7,163 nucleotides of DNA from assembly GCA_003489505.1 (NCBI GenBank), contig DNMA01000219.1:1-7163 (forward strand), given 5' to 3'. The notes beneath the pieces were generated by a model. It was not told where the DNA came from. It did no database searches and saw only the letters and a program-made list of their open reading frames with translations. Position numbers and translations under genes: made by a program. Position 1 is the stretch's first letter. The number at the start of each line of letters is the position of its first letter. The DNA comes from Legionellales bacterium. Its GTDB lineage: Bacteria > Pseudomonadota > Gammaproteobacteria > Legionellales > Legionellaceae. Below, in pieces: positions 1 to 5,664 of the stretch.

Positions 1-770
1 AGCTCATAATAGGTATGACGATTTTGCTTAAGATAAAGGCTTAAGTAAAGAATTGGTTCATCAAGCATACCATTCGTACATAGAAGCAAGGTTATGAGCA
101 ACCTGCCAAGTCTACCATTACCGTCTAAAAACGGGTGTATTGTTTCAAATTGAACATGAGCAAGACCCGCTTTGATAAGTACTGGCATGCTTTCATCATG
201 CAGGAACCTTTCAAAATCGCTAAGGCAATCACTTAAATGGTCTACTGGAGAAGGGACAAAAAGAGCGTTGCCTGGCCTGGTACCACCGATCCAATTTTGT
301 GTTCTTCTAAATTCTCCAGGCGTTTGACTTGATCCTCTGCCTCCAGAAAGCAAAATACTGTGTATCTCTTTTAACAGTCTAAGAGATAAAGGAAAATCAT
401 CTTTTAAGCGCTCTAAGCCATAGTTTATAGCTTTAACATAATTAGAGACCTCTTCTACATCTTCAATTGAAACTTCAGGTTTTTGATTATGTTCAAATAG
501 CATTAGATCTGAGAAAGAACTCTGTGTTCCTTCAATCTGGCTTGAAAGTAAAGCTTCTTTTCGTACATACATGTAGATAAAGAGCGCAGTATTAGGAATA
601 GTCTTATGAATACTATTTAATTCAGCTAGCGCATGCGTTGCTTTTTCAAGGTAAGGATAAAGCATCGTGAGTTCTATAGGTGGCTCAGGTGGCAGTTTTG
701 AAGGAACATATGCTTTATATGACTCACCAGAGATCTTTTGTGTAATATATATTCCTATTCTTTTATTCAT
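1..770 (-). CDS. Fic/DOC family protein (AMPylator type), 3' end outside window
   Basis: The reading frame is open from ATG at 770 to the window edge (256 codons plus a partial one), with no frameshift. Residues 20-95 look like the Fic N-terminal domain (KLPPEPPIEL, then YVRKEALLSSQIEG). The core Fic motif HPFLDGNGRLGR is at residues 212-223, with all key residues present: catalytic His212, Asp216, Asn218 and Arg220/Arg223. SSQIEG at residues 76-81 fits the inhibitory-helix pattern (S/T)xxxE(G/N), with Glu80 as the blocking glutamate, which places it among class II, N-terminally autoinhibited Fic proteins. Family knowledge: such enzymes transfer AMP from ATP to hydroxyls of target proteins; the target here cannot be predicted. 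Relatives are about 370 residues, often with a C-terminal winged helix, so about 110 residues are probably missing. An in-frame TAG ten codons upstream makes ATG 770 the only reasonable start. It is transcribed away from the mdc operon, so a functional link is unlikely. Confidence 0.93.
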   Translation of the reverse strand, partial: MNKRIGIYITQKISGESYKAYVPSKLPPEPPIELTMLYPYLEKATHALAELNSIHKTIPNTALFIYMYVRKEALLSSQIEGTQSSFSDLMLFEHNQKPEVSIEDVEEVSNYVKAINYGLERLKDDFPLSLRLLKEIHSILLSGGRGSSQTPGEFRRTQNWIGGTRPGNALFVPSPVDHLSDCLSDFERFLHDESMPVLIKAGLAHVQFETIHPFLDGNGRLGRLLITLLLCTNGMLDEPILYLSLYLKQNRHTYYE

Positions 771-775
771 AAGCC

Positions 776-850
776 ATCTTTTCTTAAGCTGTCCACACTA
801 AGAAACTATATCAGATTATCTTTTCTTAGTAAAGATGGTAAAGAAAAGAT
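776..850. repeat. Four alternating copies of an 11-bp motif over the fic promoter
   Basis: ATCTTTTCTTA occurs exactly at 776-786 and 818-828. Its reverse complement occurs at 799-809 (9 of 11 matches) and 840-850 (10 of 11). This gives two dyads with spacers of 12 and 11 bp, the second dyad 42 bp from the first. Copy 2 covers the candidate -10 and copy 3 fills most of the promoter spacer, so the layout is that expected of a repressor operator. The motif is A/T-rich, which raises the chance of coincidence. Confidence 0.45.
805..833 (-). promoter_or_regulatory. Candidate fic promoter (sigma70 type)
   Basis: Read on the minus strand, a -35-like TTTACT (833-828) is followed after 17 nt by TATAGT (810-805), with a TG one base before the -10 (extended -10). 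Transcription would start near 798, giving a leader of about 28 nt before the fic ATG at 770. The -10 matches consensus at 5 of 6 positions and the -35 at 4 of 6. The ribosome binding site is weak (AAGATGG just upstream of the start). The promoter lies inside the repeat array at 776-850. Confidence 0.45.
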
Positions 851-980
851 AGGCACTCGAGGACGCCCCTTTTACAGAGGTTCCAAAATGGTTTATTTGG
901 CACTCTCCGAGTACGCATCTATAATTGCCAAAGAGAGTGAAAACATGACCATACCACCCCAGTTTGGAGTTGGTTAGGTT

Positions 981-1010
981 GCTGTAAACTGATCTCCGCC
1001 AGTTTACAGC
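981..1010. repeat. Perfect 11-bp inverted repeat, 8-nt loop
   Basis: GCTGTAAACTG (981-991) and CAGTTTACAGC (1000-1010) are perfect complements around an 8-nt loop. On the plus strand six Ts follow at 1018-1023, so it might act as an intrinsic terminator, but a 7-nt gap between stem and T-run is unfavourable. On the minus strand no T-run follows. The other reading is a recombinase or transposase binding site. The TAG of the small plus-strand frame lies 3 bp before the stem. Confidence 0.6.
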
Positions 1011-1101
1011 GCTCGAATTTTTTGGTCGTGATTTTTCAAATTATCAAACCACCATTAGAACACCAGTATTCATAGGCTTTAGCGCGTTTTAGTCATCCGA
1101 C

Positions 1102-1209
1102 ACATGCGTACTTAGAGAATCACAAAATCACCGATTTTACCCCAAAATCTCCCTTTTTGTTCTCCGTTTCTCCGTTACATGCGCACGTCGGTCGTCAAGG
1201 CGCGCATGT
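1102..1209. repeat. Cluster of short direct and inverted repeats
   Basis: Several repeats sit together. ACATGCG is at 1102-1108. AAAATC (1124-1129), GATTTT (1133-1138) and AAAATC (1144-1149) could form two competing small hairpins. TCTCCGTT is repeated in tandem at 1161-1168 and 1169-1176, directly abutting ACATGCGC at 1177-1184, which pairs with GCGCATGT at 1202-1209 across a 17-bp spacer. No T-run follows the last dyad on either strand, so it is not an intrinsic terminator. The arrangement resembles a recombinase recognition site or the end of a mobile element. No recombinase gene is present in the window. Confidence 0.45.
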
Positions 1210-1249
1210 CCAGAGCCCTTGATTTTACTGGGTTTTCTGAAAATGGTTC

Positions 1250-1279
1250 TTGAGGTTCGTTATTGGGGTGCACTATAAT
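1250..1279 (+). promoter_or_regulatory. Candidate sigma70 promoter for the mdc operon
   Basis: TTGAGG (1250-1255, 4 of 6 matches to TTGACA) is separated by 18 nt from a perfect TATAAT (1274-1279). Transcription would start near 1286 and leave a leader of about 200 nt before mdcA, containing the dyad at 1421-1446. It has the best -10 I found between fic and mdcA. A closer, weaker promoter around 1391-1419 (TTAAGA, 17 nt, TAAACT) cannot be excluded. Confidence 0.4.
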
Positions 1280-1420
1280 GAGAAAGCTGTTAAAACTCTT
1301 TAGAAATGTCACATTTATTTATGATGCAACAGGCTCTCCATTTGCAATAAATACCGAGATAGATAATAATCATTAAATAATCACAAGCTTTTAAGATGTT
1401 TTGTTAAATACAATAAACTT

Positions 1421-1446
1421 TTTAGCATCAGTCCAGTCATGCTAAA
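1421..1446. promoter_or_regulatory. Dyad upstream of mdcA, candidate operator
   Basis: TTTAGCAT (1421-1428) and ATGCTAAA (1439-1446) form a perfect 8-bp dyad around a 10-nt centre made of CAGTC twice in tandem. It lies 39 bp before the mdcA start. Malonate operons are commonly controlled by the LysR-type regulator MdcR. The core fits T-N10-A rather than the classic T-N11-A, so assignment to MdcR is only a guess. As RNA it could form an AU-rich stem, without a clean terminator T-run. Confidence 0.35.
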
Positions 1447-1485
1447 GGTTTTACTCTAAATGATTTCTAAACAAGCTGAGGATTT

Positions 1486-3132
1486 ATGGAGTGGAATACA
1501 AAGCTCAAGGACTATGAAAGTCGGCTCGTTCAAATCAAGCCTTTTTTAGAGCAAGGCAAGGTCGTTTCGACAAGTAATATCATTGCTCTCCTCGAGGCAG
1601 TCATTAAACCTCATGATGCTGTCTGTATCGAAGGTGATAATCAAAAACAAGCTGATTTTCTGGCGCGTAGTTTATGTCAGGTCAACCCTGAAAAAATTTA
1701 CGGCCTGCATATGCTCCAATCCTCTATTGCCTTACCCGAACATTTAGATATTTTTGAGCGAAAAATTGCAGAATGTGTGGATTTTGCTTTTGCCGGACCG
1801 CAATCTACTCGCCTAGCATTAATGATTCAAAAAAAACAAATTAAAGTCGGCAATATTCATACCTATAATGAGCTTTATGCCCGTTATGTCATGGATTTGA
1901 TTCCCAATGTGGCATTGATCTCTGCAGAGCAAGCAGATCATCAGGGTAATTTATACACTGGGGCCAATAATGAGGAAACATCTAGTGTTGTCGAAGCTGT
2001 CGCTTTTAAAAATGGTGTTGTCATTGTCCAAGTCAATGAATTAGTCGATAAGTTGCCACGAATTGATATTCCAGGTGGTTGGGTAGATGCAGTAGTCAAA
2101 GCCCCTACGCCAGCATATATTGAGCCTTTATTCACGCGTGATCCTGCATTAATTGATGAAGTAAAAATTTTAATGGCCATGATGGTCATTAAAGGCATTT
2201 ATGCCCCCTATCAGGTCAATCGCCTAAACCATGGCGTTGGTTTTAATACCTGTGCCATCGAATTAATCCTTCCAACTTATGCCCAATCCTTAGGTTTAAA
2301 AGGTCAGATTTGCAAACATTGGATGGTCAACCCCCTGCCCACCTTAATACCTGCCATTGAAGCAGGTTTTGTAGAATCTATTTTTTGTGTAGGTGGTGAG
2401 GTTGGCATGAATGAGTATGTTCGTTCTAAACCTGATATCTTTTTTACCGGAAGAGATGGCTCGCTGCGCTCAAATCGATTGTTTGGGCAATTAGCAGGTC
2501 ATTATGCTTGCGATGTATTCATTGGCGCAACCTTACAAATGGACCCACAAGGCAACAGTTCCACCGCAACAAAAGGACGGATTGCAGGGTTTGGCGGTGC
2601 ACCCAATATGGGCTGTTTAGCCAATGGCAGAAGACACTCCTCCTATGCATGGCTTAAAGCAGGACAAGAGAAAAACTCACATCATCCCTTAGCCATGCCA
2701 CGTGGACGAAAACTGGTGATTCAAATGGTGGAAACTTTTCAAAGTGCAGGCGTTCCAACTTTTGTAGAACGACTCGATGCCTGGGATTTACAAAAAGAAA
2801 TGCATGCTGACTTACCCCCTATCATGATCTACGGTGATGATATCTCACATGTTGTGACCGAAGAAGGAATTGCAAATCTTTTATTATGTAAAAACTTAGA
2901 AGAACGAGAGCATGCCATTCGAGGTGTTGCAGGCTATACACCCATGGGCTTAAAACGAGATCGAGCAAAAGTCGATGAATTACGCAGCCGAGGAGTCATT
3001 CAAAGACCTGAAGATTTACAAATTTCTTTAAAAGAAGCAGACAGAGATCTCCTCGCAGCACAGTCTATTCATGATTTAGTTGAAATTTCTCAGGGCCTTT
3101 ATTGCCCGCCCAATAAATTTAGAAATTGGTAG
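1486..3132 (+). CDS. mdcA: Malonate decarboxylase alpha subunit (acetyl-S-ACP:malonate ACP transferase)
   Basis: MdcA swaps the acetyl group on the carrier for malonate, giving malonyl-S-carrier and free acetate. The 548 residues match the usual family length of about 550. Family-typical blocks are seen in order: WMVNPLPTLIPAIEAGFVES (279-298), VGGEVGMNEYV (302-312), DIFFTGRDGSLRSNR (317-331), GNSSTATKGRIAGFGGAPNMG (356-376, with GFGGAPNMG at 368-376), HVVTEEGIA (455-463) and the C-terminal PPNKFRNW. The protein is cytoplasmic; no signal peptide is seen. An in-frame TGA at 1477-1479 excludes any earlier start and the next in-frame Met is distant, so ATG 1486 is firm. Its ribosome binding site GAGGA (1478-1482) is only 3 nt from the ATG, closer than usual, which may limit translation. 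It is the first gene of the operon; the next starts 8 bp after its stop. Confidence 0.97.
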   Translation: MEWNTKLKDYESRLVQIKPFLEQGKVVSTSNIIALLEAVIKPHDAVCIEGDNQKQADFLARSLCQVNPEKIYGLHMLQSSIALPEHLDIFERKIAECVDFAFAGPQSTRLALMIQKKQIKVGNIHTYNELYARYVMDLIPNVALISAEQADHQGNLYTGANNEETSSVVEAVAFKNGVVIVQVNELVDKLPRIDIPGGWVDAVVKAPTPAYIEPLFTRDPALIDEVKILMAMMVIKGIYAPYQVNRLNHGVGFNTCAIELILPTYAQSLGLKGQICKHWMVNPLPTLIPAIEAGFVESIFCVGGEVGMNEYVRSKPDIFFTGRDGSLRSNRLFGQLAGHYACDVFIGATLQMDPQGNSSTATKGRIAGFGGAPNMGCLANGRRHSSYAWLKAGQEKNSHHPLAMPRGRKLVIQMVETFQSAGVPTFVERLDAWDLQKEMHADLPPIMIYGDDISHVVTEEGIANLLLCKNLEEREHAIRGVAGYTPMGLKRDRAKVDELRSRGVIQRPEDLQISLKEADRDLLAAQSIHDLVEISQGLYCPPNKFRNW

Positions 3133-3134
3133 GA
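3131..3134 (+). promoter_or_regulatory. Ribosome binding site fixing the start of the mdcC-mdcD fusion
   Basis: AGGA lies 6 nt before ATG 3141 and overlaps the mdcA stop codon TAG (3130-3132). The same frame could begin at TTG 3126, but no binding site precedes that codon at a suitable distance. The protein from ATG 3141 begins MDTYEYSF, like the usual start of MdcC proteins. Confidence 0.7.
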
Positions 3135-3140
3135 AAACCT

Positions 3141-4334
3141 ATGGATACCTATGAATATAGTTTCAAACCGACTCAACCCATAAAAAAAGGGACTACAACC
3201 AAAGTGGGTGTGGCCGGCTCAGGCAATCTTGAGGTGATTATTAAACCCAACCCCAAGACTGAAGAAACTCAAATTGTGGTCCATACTACCATCACCGGTT
3301 TTAAACCCACTTGGGATGAATTAATTAAACGCTTTATTGATGACCATACGTTTAAGGGTTTACACATCACCATTAATGATGCAGGTGCTACACCACCTGT
3401 GGTGGCCTTACGTCTAGGACAAGCCATTGAAACCTATCAAAGTGGCTATCATAAAAAAAATAACTATACCGAAGCTTATGCCCGACATAGAATTTATTCA
3501 CTCGTCGACGATAATAGTTTTAAAGAGTTTTTATTAGATGAGGATACGCCAAGCCCTACTCTACCTGAATTAAGTATTCAAATTGAAAGCGATGATGGCA
3601 TTATGATTGGAATGGCCGCAATCTCTGGCATCCCAGTTGCCATTGCCTCGCAACAAAAAGATTTTATTGGCGGTTCAGTGGGTGAAGTCCATGGTGCTAA
3701 ATTCAATGGCTTAATTCAATACGCTATTAAACAAAAATTGCCCGCATTGGTATTTTTAATTGATAGTGGTGGTGTACGTTTGCAAGAGGCCAATATTGGT
3801 GAAATTGAAATATCTGAAATTATTCGCTCGATTTTAGCAGCACGATCGGCTGGCATCAAAACCATTGGTGTCATTTGCGGTAATAATGGTGCCTTTGGTG
3901 GACTTAGTATTATCAGTGGCACCTTAGATTACCTGATTGTGAATCAAGGGGCGAGAATTGGTATTTCTGGTGCAGAAGTTATTGAAGCGGTTCAAGGTGC
4001 TGAGGTCTTAGACAGTAAAAATAGACCCTTGATCTGGCGCATTTATGGAGGCAGAACCCGTTACTTGCAAGGCGCTGTTCAAGGCTATACCTCCAATAAG
4101 ATGGGAGATATTCGTCAAGCAATCATCAAAGCTTTAAATACCCCAATACCCCCATTGAATTTTGACTCCATCTTAGCCGAGCATCATCAGTTACAAGAGC
4201 GCATCCAAAAAACAAAAGGCCAACATGAAGAAGGTGAATGGCTCAAACATCATGAACCTGAGGTTTTTCAACAAGACCCCTTCACGTGTTCCGATGAGCA
4301 ATTTATGTCCTTAGCCAAAAAAAGGAGTACCTAA
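3141..4334 (+). CDS. mdcCD: Fused malonate decarboxylase carrier protein (delta, MdcC) and beta subunit (MdcD)
   Basis: A single 397-residue protein joins two subunits that are usually separate (about 100 and about 290 residues). Residues 1-100 are the carrier MdcC: VAGSGNLEVI (24-33) holds Ser27, the expected attachment site of the phosphoribosyl-dephospho-CoA group, and NDAGATPPVVALRLGQAIE (79-97) is the family's second conserved block. Residues 101-110 (SGYHKKNNYT) form a short linker. Residues 111-397 are the decarboxylase subunit MdcD, of carboxyltransferase (crotonase-like) fold, with GGSVGEVHGAK (177-187), DSGGVRLQEANIGE (208-221), GAFGGLSI (250-257) and a DSKNRPLIWR block (291-300). 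MdcD acts with MdcE to turn malonyl-S-carrier into acetyl-S-carrier and CO2. The frame is continuous across the seam, which carries eight As (3453-3460). The stop TAA shares one base with the mdcE ATG. Family assignment is secure; whether the fusion is real or reflects one miscounted A needs checking. Confidence 0.93.
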   Translation: MDTYEYSFKPTQPIKKGTTTKVGVAGSGNLEVIIKPNPKTEETQIVVHTTITGFKPTWDELIKRFIDDHTFKGLHITINDAGATPPVVALRLGQAIETYQSGYHKKNNYTEAYARHRIYSLVDDNSFKEFLLDEDTPSPTLPELSIQIESDDGIMIGMAAISGIPVAIASQQKDFIGGSVGEVHGAKFNGLIQYAIKQKLPALVFLIDSGGVRLQEANIGEIEISEIIRSILAARSAGIKTIGVICGNNGAFGGLSIISGTLDYLIVNQGARIGISGAEVIEAVQGAEVLDSKNRPLIWRIYGGRTRYLQGAVQGYTSNKMGDIRQAIIKALNTPIPPLNFDSILAEHHQLQERIQKTKGQHEEGEWLKHHEPEVFQQDPFTCSDEQFMSLAKKRST

Positions 4335-5050
4335 TGTCTAATGAAATATTAAAACTCCAAGACCTTTTAAACAACATTTTCACTAAGCCACAAACCAACA
4401 TTAAAGATCATGTGATATTTGGTACAGGCTTTATCAAAGACATTCAATTCAATATTTTAGGTACTGTAGAAAATACCCAATTTGGGGTTGATGAAGCAAT
4501 TGAAATGGCGAAACATGTCCTAGAAATTGTGCAAACCAATAATCAAGACCCTATTATTTTACTCACCAATGTCATCGGTCAAAAACTTTCTGTACGTGAT
4601 GAATGGTTAGGGATGTATGCTTATTATGGTCACTTATTAAAATGCCTTCACCTAGCAAGGAAAAAGGGTCATCCAATTATTTCTCTGATTTATAATCAAG
4701 CCATTGGTGGCAGTTTTATTGCTTTTGGCTTAATGGCCGATCGCATCTTTGCTTTAAAGGATACTCAACTTGCGGTCATGTGGTTAGAGGGCATGGCAAA
4801 AGTCACCAAAATTGATATCGAAGTATTACGTCGTATTAGTCAAACCTCCCCGGTTTTTGCACCCGGTGTTGAAAATTTCAAAAAACTAGGCGGTATTCAT
4901 GAAGTGATTACATTAGAACAAGCCCCCCAACAAATACTCGCTGCTCTTCAAGAAAAAAATCTCCAGCATGATAATCGAGCTGAATTGGGTAAGAAATATG
5001 GTGGCCGTCAAGTGGCTTATGATTTGATTCAAAAGATTGAAAAACAATGA
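4334..5050 (+). CDS. mdcE: Malonate decarboxylase gamma subunit
   Basis: MdcE is the co-decarboxylase that pairs with MdcD; together they decarboxylate malonyl-S-carrier. The 238 residues are slightly short for the family but end naturally. Recognised blocks are GQKLSVRDEWLGM (82-94), the glycine-rich AIGGSFIAFGLMADRIFAL (123-141), AVMWLEGMAKVTK (147-159) and SPVFAPGVENFKKLGGI (172-188), all characteristic of the family. The carboxyltransferase-like fold is shared with MdcD. ATG 4334 overlaps the previous stop by one base, and a strong AAAGGAG (4321-4327) lies 6 nt before it, inside the end of the fusion gene, so translation is probably coupled. The gene overlaps mdcG by four bases (ATGA). 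Confidence 0.96.
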   Translation: MSNEILKLQDLLNNIFTKPQTNIKDHVIFGTGFIKDIQFNILGTVENTQFGVDEAIEMAKHVLEIVQTNNQDPIILLTNVIGQKLSVRDEWLGMYAYYGHLLKCLHLARKKGHPIISLIYNQAIGGSFIAFGLMADRIFALKDTQLAVMWLEGMAKVTKIDIEVLRRISQTSPVFAPGVENFKKLGGIHEVITLEQAPQQILAALQEKNLQHDNRAELGKKYGGRQVAYDLIQKIEKQ

Positions 5051-5664
5051 ACTATTATCGTCATACTCTGTGTTTTTTAAAACCCGATGCAAAACCAATT
5101 TCACCCCATTCAACAGAGGACCGCTCTTTATTGGCTTATTGGTTGCAAAATCATTATCCGCTGATAGTAACACGACAACTTAAAAATACGCCCCTTGAGC
5201 ATATTCATTTAGCTTTGTCTTTATTCGATAAAAACCAGATGAAAAAAATACGACTACGTTTTTTATTTGAAAAATCTCAAATCCAATCCTCTTGCGAATT
5301 ACCTAAAATCAATCAACTGTTTCCTCACATCAAAACTGATGTTGAAGTCAGAGTTTATGGTTCTTATTGTTGGGAGCACCTGACAGGACTTCACTGCATC
5401 AGAAAAAGCTCTGATTTGGATCTATTAATTGTCTATCAAAATGAATCTATCAGCGCATTACAAAGACTTTATCAACAATTATCACAAGCATTAAAAACCA
5501 TTCCACTGGATGGGGAAATTCGTTTTCCAGATTTTGGCGATTGTGCGTGGCTTGAATTAATCCAAGAAGCATTCAGCCCACAAATTTTAATCAAATATCA
5601 ACAAGACATTGCCCTCATTCAAAGAGAGTATCTTTATGCGCAATTTCCAGCACTCATTTCCTAA
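5047..5664 (+). CDS. mdcG: Holo-ACP synthase, phosphoribosyl-dephospho-CoA transferase
   Basis: MdcG transfers the phosphoribosyl-dephospho-CoA group from the MdcB product to the carrier serine (Ser27 of the fusion), releasing pyrophosphate. The 205 residues are typical. The nucleotidyltransferase signature is clear: VYGSYCWEHLTGL (103-115, with Gly105-Ser106) followed by SSDLDLLI (121-128), where Asp123 and Asp125 are the expected metal-binding pair. DGEIRFPDFGDCAWLEL (155-171) matches the conserved C-terminal block. The N-terminal third is poorly conserved in this family, as here. ATG 5047 overlaps the mdcE stop (ATGA) and has no good ribosome binding site of its own, so expression probably depends on ribosomes finishing mdcE. 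The last 29 bases also encode the start of mdcB. Confidence 0.94.
   Translation: MNYYRHTLCFLKPDAKPISPHSTEDRSLLAYWLQNHYPLIVTRQLKNTPLEHIHLALSLFDKNQMKKIRLRFLFEKSQIQSSCELPKINQLFPHIKTDVEVRVYGSYCWEHLTGLHCIRKSSDLDLLIVYQNESISALQRLYQQLSQALKTIPLDGEIRFPDFGDCAWLELIQEAFSPQILIKYQQDIALIQREYLYAQFPALIS
5622..5628 (+). promoter_or_regulatory. Ribosome binding site fixing the mdcB start inside mdcG
   Basis: AAGAGAG, 7 nt before ATG 5636, is the only reasonable binding site nearby. It lies within the coding sequence of mdcG. The frame is also open back to TTG 5609, which has no purine-rich site upstream, so ATG 5636 is preferred. Confidence 0.6.

Larger units (their letters stand above)
851..1249. other. Intergenic stretch with no convincing gene; short repeats, possibly mobile-element debris
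   Basis: No reading frame here has a recognisable protein family, a good start and a ribosome binding site together. A plus-strand frame stays open until TAG at 975-977, but it begins inside the divergent fic gene and its peptide is not recognised. The stretch contains the perfect dyad at 981-1010 and a repeat cluster at 1102-1209. Its composition is patchy, with a GC-richer island at about 1177-1220 in AT-rich surroundings. This suggests the remains or target site of a mobile element, but I cannot name one. Confidence 0.4.

Noticed and set aside
738..977. 79-residue plus-strand open frame
   Set aside because: Its start lies inside the divergent fic gene, it has no ribosome binding site, and its peptide matches no family I recognise. 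Only its 3' part next to the dyad is mentioned as a possible remnant.
1177..1209. ACATGCGC dyad as an intrinsic terminator
   Set aside because: No T-run follows on either strand and the 17-nt loop is long.
1278..1376. 32-codon plus-strand open frame beginning MRKLLKLF
   Set aside because: Its ATG overlaps the candidate -10 TATAAT, so the promoter's own transcript would start after it; the upstream purine match is weak and the peptide is not recognised.
1941..2198. 85-residue minus-strand open frame inside mdcA
   Set aside because: It is a shadow of mdcA, with no start signals and no family resemblance.
3126..3140. TTG 3126 as start of the mdcC-mdcD fusion
   Set aside because: It would overlap the mdcA end without a ribosome binding site, whereas ATG 3141 has AGGA at the right distance and gives the usual MdcC N-terminus.
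3716..3922. 68-residue minus-strand open frame inside the mdcC-mdcD fusion
   Set aside because: It lies opposite strongly conserved MdcD motifs and is a shadow frame.
4913..5173. 86-residue minus-strand open frame across the mdcE-mdcG junction
   Set aside because: It lies antisense to two well-supported genes and has no recognisable features.
5609..5635. TTG 5609 as start of mdcB
   Set aside because: No ribosome binding site precedes it; ATG 5636 has AAGAGAG 7 nt upstream and gives a family-typical length.
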